Part shown: piece after piece, positions 46,793-56,741 of the stretch
Position numbering within the stretch: the first letter of the stretch is position 1
Layout of the letters: each line of letters opens with the position of its first letter
NCBI GenBank assembly: GCA_018417955.1
Contig: JACTVC010000013.1
Location: 1,262,633 to 1,326,632 of the forward strand
DNA length: 64,000 bases
Origin: Laccaria trichodermophora
Lineage: Eukaryota; Basidiomycota; Agaricomycetes; Agaricales; Hydnangiaceae
Direction: 5' to 3'
Made by a program: the position numbers and the translations under genes
The notes under the pieces: generated by a model
The model's input: the letters and a program-made list of their open reading frames with translations, nothing else
Told to the model about the DNA's origin: nothing
Database searches by the model: none

Positions 46793-49597
46793 ATGGCCTC
46801 CCGCAGGCCCCAGGTGATGCTGCAGAATATCCTGGACGGTCCCGAACCGGCTCTCAACCAACATATCCCGATCCACACAATCCGCGAACTCGATATTCCT
46901 ACATCAGATCTTTTCGAAACTTTTGACCACGCTCGCCCGCTTGGCATCTCGCCTGGGTTCTCTGAGAAAGGCCGTCTCAACGCGCTCGCTGTCGCTGATG
47001 ACAAAAACTGTCGGATTATTGAATTTACGCAGCCAAAGTCGCCCAAGTCGCAGAGAGGTGGAAACAACAGGCCGCCGCCTGGCCTACCTCAGGCTCCGCG
47101 CGACGTTAAAGGAAGAACGCTCCTTGAAGATAAGATTCTTTGTCGTCCTGTGAGCGACCTACTTGCCTTTGACATCGGCCCACTGTCCATGTCGCTCTAC
47201 TGTGATACGAATCTACGGATTACCAACGCCGTTGACGTTCAATCAGCCTTTTCTGCGGTCGACCGAAAGCCGTTAACTGCGATCAAGCAGTCTGTCGGGG
47301 AGGACATCCAAGTGAAGAAGGAGAACATTGTAACCCTCTTCAGCAACCCGGTCTACAGCGCAGAGGATCGAAAAAGTACCACGGATTTGGCTATGAGAGC
47401 TTGGGTCGCTCAATTTCTGGCAGGGTATGGGAATGGGGTCGAGACGTTCGAGAAAGTCCCGAGGATTGACACAAAGAAGCTTAGTTCTCTGGTAAGCCTT
47501 GTCTTCATCTTCATCTTCAGCGGCATTATCTACATTTTTTACAGGTTCTCGATATGATTGGCAAGATCGCCAACGATGCACAGCGGCTTGACCACTTGAA
47601 ACCCCATCAGCAAACCCATCGCATTCAAGGCATCCACGTAGGCTCTCAAGTCAATTCCCTAAGCTATGGTGATAAATTTCGGTCAGGAAAGGTATCGTAT
47701 CTCAATTATCTACCATCCACGTGCTCTAATAAAACTTCGTCATGTATAGAATGTTCGTGTAGAGCTCCAGAATGAACGTGGGATCTTCGTTACCCCCGGC
47801 ATCACAGCGGAAGTTGAGGGTAGATCTGCAAACCTAAACACCAGACAGACAATAGGCGAGAATGCAATTCTGAAGGTCATTACCATTGGTCGTGATGACC
47901 CCACCACTGCTGAGGCTCAACGAGCTGCAACTGTTCTTCGCATTCTTCAAGGCTCTGGAGAGCTCCTCAATGACAGTCCCTGGATCCAGAACATTTGGTT
48001 TCCACCTGCTGATGGGCTTCCTCTTGTGTGGCCCAAGGAGTGGAAGTCAACCACAAAGCCATTGAGTTTACCCCCCAAGCCTCCTTCCCCTTCCTCTGAA
48101 TCAAAGCCACCTCTTAGTCTCAATGGTTCCCAACAGAAAGCTGTCAATGCAATGATGTCACCCAAGGACGATCATCGAATTGTACTTGTTCAAGGTCCAC
48201 CTGGTACTGGAAAGACATCAGTCATTGCAGCTTATGTTCGCTATGCTGTTGAGAAGGGTCAAGGGGGTATTTGGCTGGTGGCACAATCTAATGTAGCAGT
48301 GAAGAACATTGCTGAGAAGCTGATCTCCACTGGGTTTTCCAACTGGAGGCTCTTAGTCTCCAAAGATTTCCATTGTGTCTGGTCAGTCATCTTTAAGAAT
48401 ATATAATATTTTGACCCTTATATATCTATCTTTTCTAGGCATGAACACCTCTATCACAAAGTTCAGGCAAACATGATTCGCTCAGATGAGTTCAGTTTTG
48501 TTGGGGCCTCCCGCTTCAAAAACTGTCAGGTCATGTTATGCACTTTAAGCATGCTCTCAAACCAACTCATCCCCAAATTCACTCATCATATACCAATGAA
48601 AAGTTTGATTGTGGATGAAGCAAGTCAGATTGAGGTGGGAAACTACATTTCTGTATTTACAACCTTCCAAAGCCTGCGGAAGGCATGTTTTATTGGAGAT
48701 GATAAGCAATGTGAGTGTTTATCTCCATTCTTCTACCTGCCCACTAATATAGCTCTTCATATTGACAGTACCACCATATGGCCAAGAAGATCTTCAAGAT
48801 CTCCAAAGTATCTTTGAGATATCTCACTTGAACAAGCATGTTGTATTTCTTGATACTCAGTGTAAGTTTTCTTTTGAATATTATCCTGTATACTAATGAA
48901 CCTGACCTCTCTAGATCGTATGCCACCTCAAATTGGAGATATCATCTCTGAGGCAGTCTATGATGCCAAATTGAAATCAAACCCTTTGCATCCAATTACT
49001 GAAAAAACAACTGCCTGCTACTTTATTGATGTACAGGCTGGCAAGGAAACAAAAGTGAACAATTCATTCAAGGTATGGTCTTATCCTTTTTTTTTTTTTC
49101 CCTTCTGCTCTCTGATCAAGCTTTCTACCCAGAATGAAGCAGAGATGGAAGCAGTTATCAAACTTGCCCAAAAGCTTCAAGACCAAGAGAAGAATTACCG
49201 CATCATTACTCCATACCTTCTCCAGAGAAGCACTATCGAAAACTACATGATGAGTGTTGATGGCCTGGATTGGAAAGATAAGTGTTTTGCTGTTGATTCC
49301 TTCCAAGGCTTGTTCTTTTCCTTTTTCTTTTGTTCAACATATCATCTGATTTAATTTATAGGGAATGAAGAAGACTATATCATTATCTCCCTTGTCCGTT
49401 CTCGTGAACTGGGCTTCTTGAACAATTTACGCCGCACAAATGTCATGCTTACACGCTGCAAGCTTGGCATGTTCATCGTCACCAGCAAGCAATTTCTGGA
49501 TGGCCCTGGATCCAAGTGTTTGGTTGGAACATTGAAGGATAAGTTTGGGCCAGAGGCTTGGTTGACCATGGAGGATATTGAGGAGGAGAGGTTCTGA
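46793..49597 (+). CDS. Upf1/NAM7-type superfamily 1 helicase (copy 2 of tandem pair)
   Basis: A tandem paralogue of the preceding gene, 220 bases downstream on the same strand. ATG 46793 (MASRRPQVMLQNILDGPEPA). The N-terminal region again holds KILCRPVSDLLAFDIGPLSM, NAVDVQSAFSAVDRKPL and AMRAWVAQFL. The motor carries QGPPGTGKTSVIAAY, WLVAQSNVAVKNIAEKL, VDEASQIEVGNYISVF, IGDDKQLPPYGQED, DTQYRMPPQIGDI, VDSFQGNEEDYIIISLVRSR and RRTNVMLTRCKLGM. The stop is TGA 49595-49597; length is about 840 residues. Introns sit at matching places in both copies (after FHFEW/FHCVW, after GDDKQ, after DTQ, after FQG), supporting duplication. The 3' half from about 47940 is strikingly poor in CpG, whereas the 5' half is normal. 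Confidence 0.9.
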
Positions 49598-50080
49598 GAG
49601 CAAGGATGGAGAGCTGGATTTGAGAGCTATTTTCCTTTGGTTTTAGGTTTCAAGGGTGCTTCTAGATAACTCTGGATCTTGGGAAGGCTTTGAAAATATC
49701 TCAAGAGGGTTTTCAAAGCTTTCTCATGACCCAGATGTATCTGAAAGCTCCCAATTATGTCAAATTGGACTTCAGATAGGCATTATAACAGAGCCATTTT
49801 TTTTTTTCAAACAACCTAAGATCTGTGCAAGAAGTCTTGAAGTCTATGATTAATCTAGTTGTGATGAAAACATCTATAGATGACTTGTGATAACATCTGC
49901 CACATTTTCCTCAAGACACACAGAGTGCATTTCATTAAGCACCTCCACAATGACCTCCTTGAACCTCTGTGTTGATGTTACTTCACTTGAAAACTTGGAC
50001 TCAATCCCAAACTTGATCATAGCAGGGGCTGCCAAATCTGTAGAGCCTTAGAGCATGACCTGATCGAGAGTGGAAATACA
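47941..50080. other. CpG-depleted block
   Basis: By eye count, about 15 CpG dinucleotides occur in 2.1 kb, with over 500 bases (49502-50060) holding none. Lines just left of 47940 hold several CpG each. The block covers the motor half of helicase 2, the intergenic stretch and the last exon of carnitine acetyltransferase. Coding remains intact in both genes. Confidence 0.8.
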
Positions 50081-52294
50081 TACAGTTGATGCCATACCCA
50101 TCGTCATAAACAGCCCCAAACCCAGTGCCTTTGAATAGATGTCCAGCACTCAATCCGCTTGTGCTTAGCTTCCATCGCGCGCTGCGCTCGAAGAGTTCGT
50201 CCTCGAAGAACGGCGAGTGTTCACCATTGATTGGTCGCATGAGAAGCCGCAGACCGAGAAGGTGTCGGTCGATCCCGCGGCCAGTCGCTGCTTCCCGAGT
50301 TAGCTTGGCGTGTGTTGTTATAGCAGCTTGAAGGCACTTGTAGCGCTGTGTTCTCTAGTGGCGTGAATGAAGGATCAGAGAAGGGACAGACAAACACAGG
50401 AAAGCAACGCACCGATGCTCGAGGATCAAGCATGCTCAAGACCCAGTCTCTGCTCTCGCGCGTGAACGTTCGCAGTGTCTCTGTTCGCCCGTGCTTGAAC
50501 ATTCGGGTCAGAACCGTCTCGTAGGTGGCTGTGAACTCGCCCCGGGTTTTGTACCACGCGAGCTGGAGGGCCATTTGGATGTACGCGTCTGGAGATAGTT
50601 TGGCTTGAGAAAGCCGTCAGGAAAGATGAGCGTCGAGTGAGAGCAGAAAAAAGAAAAAGCACACCAATGTCCTTGATCCAATCTGTTCCGTACCCTTCGA
50701 ACCAAAGCACACTGTCGTCCGACTCATCCAGTATCTTCTGCGCACGTTGCTCAGCTGCTCTCGCCTGCTCCCACATGTGCTCGTCAGCCACCCAGTCAAG
50801 CCGCTCCCATGGTGCCTCATCTCCGGTTCCAATGGCAACTGGGGCACCCTGGAACGCATCCGAGTCCACACCTTCGACGATACCGTACTCGGCAACGATG
50901 CTGGGTACAAGCGCATCACATGGAGAGTGCTCTCCCGTTGCGCCAGCGCGCGTGGACGGGTCGACGATGAGCGTGAGCGCCTTGTCGAAAAAGCGATTGG
51001 ATACGTTGAGGTAGGTTGACCGGATTGTGTGGAGGTGGGCATCGAGTTGGCTTTGGGCTGCTGTTCGAGTATGTGTTGCATGTGTCGGTAAAGAGGAACC
51101 GTCTGGTGAGGATGGTTTGAATGTGTAGGTCGTGTGGTCAAGGCTGAGGCCCATGACGGAGTGAACCATTGCATCGTACGACCTCTCATTCGTTGGAGAT
51201 TTGTTAAGAAGGTACTCGAGGTTCTGGTGATATAAAATGAGTATGAGAAACAGCAGCTTCGTGCAAAAGGTGGAACGTACATCAGCCCAACAATCCCGAT
51301 TATCGGCGCTCAATACACCTATTGGGAAGGCCCGTTCCCCGTGTGCTAGTCGCTCTTCGACGTCGAGCATTACAGCGCGTATTCGTGCTTCTATTTCTTT
51401 TGGGGACATTAAAACAGGAGACGACGACGGCGTTGGCGGATGGTAGACGGTAACCCTGTAGCACCAATCGTGCACCATAAGGAGAAGAGAGCGAGCTTCA
51501 AGTGTTGGAGATCCTGGGGGTGTGGAGAGGGTATCACCTAAACGTTTGGGCCTCCGTGCGATATTGAATAACTTGGAAGTACTCTCCCTCAGCCAAATTC
51601 CTATTATAGACATCGGTTTCTTTTCCAAGAAAGAACATATAGAGAGAAAACGAACCTGTCCGGGTTGTTTCTGGGTGCAACTCTTGGCTACCCATTAAAA
51701 TAAGACGTTAGATTCAGCAAAAAGGAATAGAGCCCACACACACGCATCGAGTTTTTCCTTGAAGTCGAGCATGCGATGTATAAGCCAAGCGGCTCTTCGG
51801 ACCTGCCAGAACGTCGTCCCCGCCCTATTATTGTTAGTCTCCCCCTTGAGAGCGCTCTGTGGTATCATGTTGTCTTCGTGGAATGCCAACCACCAGTTGG
51901 AGTTGACCAGCAAGGGTGCTCTCCACTCTAAATAAGCCTTGTCCATCCAAAAATTGTCATTGAGCCAGTTGTTTGGTGAGAACCTATCAAGCGCTGTTAC
52001 ATTCTTAGTAGACGACATGGATTCACTATATGAGGACGAACCGACCAAACGTTCCTGAAGAATTGCGCCAATCCCCATTTCGAACTCGTCCGCCCACTTC
52101 TTGCGAAGAGCATACGCAGAATTAAATGACATGCCCCCTCGGAGTTCATCCTCGAGAAGAAATGGTTCGAGAGATGTCAGGTATTTGTTGAGTGATTTTC
52201 GTAAATCCGGTACTGGAAGACGAGGTAGTTTCGGGGTTGAGGACATTGACCGAGAGAACATTTTGAGAGGCTTTTGAATACGACGCCTGAGCAT
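49874..52294 (-). CDS. Carnitine O-acetyltransferase
   Basis: Transfers acetyl groups between CoA and carnitine for shuttling between peroxisome, cytosol and mitochondria. ATG 52294 starts a basic leader (MLRRRIQKPLKMFSRSMSS), a likely mitochondrial presequence. LPRLPVPDLRKSLNKYLTSL and NNWLNDNFWMDKAYLEWRAP are family hallmarks. The catalytic His is in GEHSPCDALVPSIV. Later exons carry LQLAWYKTRGEFTATYETVL, TRMFKHGRTETLRTF and TRES, followed by FERSARWKLSTSGLSAGHLF with the STS carnitine-binding motif and GFGAVYDDGYGINY. A last exon, joined at TGTATG/CTACAG, gives SKFSSEVTSTQRFKEVIVEV and ends ITSHL at TAG 49874-49876. The final exon lies within the CpG-depleted block. About 650 residues, normal length. 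Confidence 0.92.
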
Positions 52295-52412
52295 GTCACT
52301 GGGAAAAACAGAGTAAGTGGTGTAGCTAACACGTGATCGCTCAGTTCTAATCTAATCGCGCGTTCAACCTACGCGTTTCTTGTTTCTTGTTTCTTTGTCC
52401 TTTCTTCAACTC

Positions 52413-54259
52413 ATGCCACCACCGCGCCAAATCACAGATTGGCTCAACACAAACTACCCAAGGCCGGTCGTAGACCCAGTACGCGAGAAACCATAATGAT
52501 ACTTTCACCATTCATTCACGATATATAGGAATGGCTTGAAGGATGCTGCAACTGGATAACAAACGAACGCAACCTCGACCTAGTGCGCGACTTTCCTGCG
52601 TATATCGAGGCACTCGAGCACCAGTTGCTTCAATCCTCACTCCAAGATTCTATGCTCCCGCATACCGGGCTCCCAGCCAACATAGGCGACGTGAATACGA
52701 GTACCACCCTCACGGGGCCACCTGTGCTCGTGGAGGTTATTCATATGGACGACGTATCCACCAGTGCCTTTCAGCTTGATCAGATTAGACAAGCACGCGA
52801 GGAGCGCATGCGGGCAGGTGTTGGAAATGAAGAAGGCGAAGAGGACGGGGATGTGGATGTGGAAGGCGAGGGCCCAATGCCTCAATACCCTAGGGGCAAG
52901 TTACGCCTTCAGTTGTCTGACGGTCACACTGTTTTGGAGGCCCTAGAATATCGTCGGATTAATGAGTTGAAGCTTACAACGCCACATGGGTTCAAAGTAC
53001 GTCATATCCAGCACTTTCGACGAGCTGACCTTAACAGATTTTTGTCAGATGCAATTGAAGAACGTCCGCATTCAACGCGGCATGGCCTTTCTTGAACCAA
53101 CCACAGTCATTTTGAAAGGAGGTCAAGTGGAGGACCTTGTGCAAAATCAAGAATTCAACTTTGCCAACGGCTTGAGGTTTCGCATGGGGCAAGTATATTT
53201 CTTGAGACTATTACGTCCGACAAAATATAATCGTAACATAGGCTACCTCTAAACGAGCCACCCGAACCTCAGCCAGAAGAAGATCCACCACAACCTCTAC
53301 AAGAGGCGGCGGCCATCATGCGATCCCCACTCCGCGAGATCTCTCCACCACCGTCTCCTCCCTTATTTCCTCAGCGCAATGACGACGAAGACCTCGAGCC
53401 TCGTCGCCGGAAAGTGCCCAAGAACAACTCCCCATCGTCGTCCATCCCTACGTCACGGCCAATAGCTGGTCTACCATTATCATTCACATCTCTTGGTGGC
53501 GTATCAACCGCTCGCTCCGCAACCCTGGTAGGGAGTAACGGCACTTCATCACATTTCCCTTTCTCTGGTCCACAAATTAACGTCGTTTCCGTCGAAAATG
53601 CGCGTTTGACGAAGGGGAGAGGCATGGGTCTTAACTTGCCACCTACAATCCGACAGACAGCACCCAACCTCCCTTCCGCCCCAACACAAGAACCTGAGGA
53701 GGCTAGTTTCGACTTCGAGTTGCTTGATGAACTAGATGAGAACCAACCGCCCTCCAAGCCAATTGCAAATAGCAATAAAGGCAAAGGACGAGCTGCAGAT
53801 GCGACGACAACGAAAACCAAAGCTGAATTATCGGACGAATTTCCGAGTTCTGATGATTACGGTATTGACAACATGAACGATGACTTCTGGCGTGAGCTCG
53901 ACGAAGCAGAGGCCTCTGCAGATAGAAGCAGCCTTTGTGCGCCTACTACTACCTCTTCTTCCTCTTCAGGCCTTGGATCATCATGGTCCGCAGTCGAGAG
54001 GAAGACAGGAGGGGCCGCGACAAGAGACACGCTTGCGTTATCTGCACCCCTTGAAGTGATCAGCATTGATTCTGACGACGATCTGATGAGTACTGAAGAC
54101 AAGGAAAACGTCCCTATTCCGACTAGGCACGTGAGAAGACGGACTGAAGATGATTGGGAAGGATTTGGTGGTGGTGGACTAAGTCAAAGGAGGGACAGGA
54201 GGCCCGTCATACTGGCCACGAATCCAGATGATATCCTTGATTTGACTGATTCAGAATAG
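52413..54259 (+). CDS. RMI1: RMI1 (RecQ-mediated genome instability protein 1)
   Basis: OB-fold partner of the BLM/Sgs1 helicase and topoisomerase III, which dissolves double Holliday junctions. ATG 52413 opens MPPPRQITDWLNTNYPRPVV; an intron leads to EWLEGCCNWITNERNLDLV, matching the RMI1 N-terminal helical region. The OB fold follows: PVLVEVIHMDDVSTSAFQLD, then GKLRLQLSDGHTVLEALEYR and, after an intron, MQLKNVRIQRGMAFLEPTTV and LKGGQVEDLV. The intron at 53189-53241 has a GC donor (GCAAGT) and gives RFRMGLPLNEPPEP. The remaining 330 residues are disordered and Ser/acidic-rich, ending ILDLTDSE at TAG 54257-54259. It is divergent from carnitine acetyltransferase, whose start lies 118 bases away. 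Length and order fit fungal RMI1 with a long tail. Confidence 0.87.
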
Positions 54260-54586
54260 GCTATTCCCTTGGATTTAATTGGGAGATGTTGATGAAATGG
54301 AACTTGGTATGACTGGGACTAAAGGGGGGTTATCCTTACTGAATCTCGTTGGCTTTGAGGACGTCTTGTATACCCTCTGAATCGCGAATCAGCTCAGACC
54401 GCAGGTAATGAGACACACTTAGCATTTAGGTTGTTGGAGTCGAAGAGAAGTTAGGACGAAGAAATATCATTTGTCGTGGCCATGGTCGTCAAAACGAAGG
54501 GCGCAACAGGGAACTGGTGGTCTACATACACGATGAATTACAAAGTTGGGAAAAGAGATCAACAACTGTGAGGAGAGAAAAGGAAC
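54260..54586. other. Convergent intergenic region
   Basis: 3' flanks of RMI1 (plus) and the Spf31 gene (minus). No coding signal seen. Confidence 0.5.
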
Positions 54587-55595
54587 TCATCCAAGAATAG
54601 CCACTTTAGCTTTCTTCTTTTTCTTGGTGTTGGTGTTGGAGAATGAGCGCCAACTGTCGACACGCTGATCTCGATTCTCTGCAAAGGAGAGTGGTGAACG
54701 GGTAAAAAGAGGAAGAAGCTATGAAGCTTACCTTCCCAATTCTTGTCTTCTTCCGCCTTTCGTTTTTTCGTGGCCACCTCTTCGTCCTTCTTTCTCGCCT
54801 CTAGACCTTCATTCGCCAAATTCATCTTAATAGCCCTGCAATGCTCCATCAATCAATCGGAACTAGCAAACTGGAAGAGCCATACGAACTTTCTCCTCCG
54901 AACCTCCTCTTCAATCAGCAATTCTTTCGACTGCGCCCTGACACGAAACTTGTAAGGGGGCTCTATGCCTACGAGTCTCGAATCTGAGTCGGAGATTGAC
55001 GTTGGCAGGCTGAGAGCCTTGAGAACCATGTTACGCGCTTGAGTGATTACTGCATCGAATTCTTCCCGCTTGGCTTTATCGGACAAGTCGGACTCAGCCT
55101 GAAGAGAGAGATAGGTGAACAGGCGGACAAAATTCGAAGACTCTAAACGGACCTTCTTCAGGATATCAAAAGCCTCTGGGGCACGAGCATGAGGGCACTT
55201 GTCAGGGTGAATGACTGAAAATAGCGGGTTGAGTTAGTCACTTGACGCTGACGTTGGATTGATAACGCACATAATGATATCTGCCTGTATTTCCGCTTGA
55301 TATCTTCAGGAGTAGCCAGTTCGTCTAGATCTAGGATATCATAAGGACTACGAGGAAAAACGTCAAGTGAGGTCTATTGATGAGGGAGGAAAAGGACTTA
55401 CTTGAACTTGAACGCTTTGAGGATGCGCTCAACTTCTAGCTCGCGCTGGAAAGCAGAAGCCTCACGGCTCAGGAGCTTTTCAACATCTAAGTCAGCTGAA
55501 GTGGAAGTAGAAGTTTGCTTTGAAGAAGAGGCTGTAGACATTCCAGGTGGTAGTAATTGAGAGAAAGCAGTTGTGGCACGTGCATCACTGTCCAT
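54587..55595 (-). CDS. Spf31/DNAJC8-like splicing-associated J-protein
   Basis: A nuclear J-protein linked to the spliceosome. ATG 55595 starts MDSDARATTAFSQLLPPG; a second in-frame Met (MSTASSSKQ) near 55541 is also possible. DLDVEKLLSREASAFQRELE precedes the J domain: NPYDILDLDELATPEDIKRK, then YRQISL, intron, FIHPDKCPHARAPEAFDILK. The catalytic HPD is present in IHPDK. An intron leads to AESDLSDKAKREEFDAVITQ and further helical regions, then AIKMNLANEGLEARKKDEEV and the basic end ENRDQRVDSWRSF, TKKKKKAKVAILG, stop TGA 54587-54589. The order (acidic N-term, J domain, Lys-rich C-term with WR.F) is that of DNAJC8. Five exons. Confidence 0.88.
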
Positions 55596-56684
55596 GTCTT
55601 TCCTCCGCCCAATTTCACGGTCGTTCCTTCAGCCGTCCGTAGGCCATTGGTATTCAATGCAAGCTTCCTGTTGCTAATGGTTTCTAGTTTAGGCCGACGT
55701 TACTGGTGCCATGTCGCTCATTATCCCCTAGATCGCTCTTCAGCGAGTCAGCCCAACGCTCATGGCGGCCCATGTCAACTCAAACATCCCCTCTTCCAAT
55801 GCGACCGCCAAATACTGGGCAGAGAAAGACGCGCAGTGAAGTGCACGCTGCTAAAAACAGAGCTTTACTCATGTACTCTTCCGCTGTGGTGCGTCCCACC
55901 ATTCCCATTCTCGAGCCATCGTTTACGTTCATTCCACCAGATAATCATGGCCGTCGGTGCGAGCTACGCCGCGGTCCCCCTCTACCGCATGTTTTGTGCC
56001 GCAACTGGTTTTGCAGGGACACCCAAAGTCGGCACAGGCCGGTTCGAAGCTGAGCGATTGGTTCCCGTCGAGGGAGCACGCCGAATCAAAGTACATTTTA
56101 ATGCGGACAAGTCGGAACAGTTGCCTTGGACGTTCACTCCTCAGCAGAAGTTTGTCAGCGTTCTCCCTGGGGAGACAAGTCTGGCTTTCTATAAAGCAAA
56201 AAATACTTCGGATCGGGATATCATTGGCATCGCGACGTACAATGTTACACCAGATAGGGTGGGTTTCACCCATTTCTTCCGAGGCACAACATTGATGTAT
56301 AAACTACATAGATTGCGCCTTATTTCTCCAAAGTGGAATGTTTCTGCTTCGAAGAACAGCGTTTGCTGGCAGGAGAAGAAGTGGACATGCCTCTACTTTT
56401 CTTCTTGGACAAAGACATGCTTGATGATCCTGCATGTAGAAACGTCGACAGTGTCGTCCTTTCATACACTTTCTTCAAGTAAGTGATTTAACTATTTTTC
56501 CCTTCGAAGACACCACTGACACTGCTGCAGAGCACGGAGGAATGAACATGGACAACTAGAACCGGATGCACCGGAAGATGTTGTACAAGACTCGCTAGGT
56601 TTTGGTGGGTACGAACTCGCGCCCAAGGTTAAACTTCGCAATTCGGAAGCGTCTCCAATGTCTGAGAGAAGTCAAGGGTCGTAG
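55594..56684 (+). CDS. COX11: Cox11 cytochrome c oxidase copper chaperone
   Basis: Delivers copper to the CuB site of Cox1 from the mitochondrial inner membrane. ATG 55594 opens MSFLRPISRSFLQ, a good presequence; an intron (GTCCGT to GTTTAG) gives PTLLVPCRSLSPRSLF, then MSTQTSPLPMRPPNTGQRKT. KNRALLMYSSAV is joined by an intron to IIMAVGASYAAVPLYRMFCA, completing the membrane span and the conserved YRMFC. The copper domain has FNADKSEQLPWTFTPQQKFV, PGETSLAFYKAKN, then after an intron APYFSKVECFCFEEQRLLAG with the CFCF copper motif, and VDMPLLFFLDKDM. The last exon reads ARRNEHGQLEPDAPEDVVQD and ends at TAG 56682-56684. Its start codon overlaps that of the Spf31 gene on the other strand (see findings). 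Complete and typical. Confidence 0.92.
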
Positions 56685-56741
56685 CAGTCAACGTTTTTCA
56701 AAACAAATATATAATACAGTAGGATAAATATATTCCCAACC

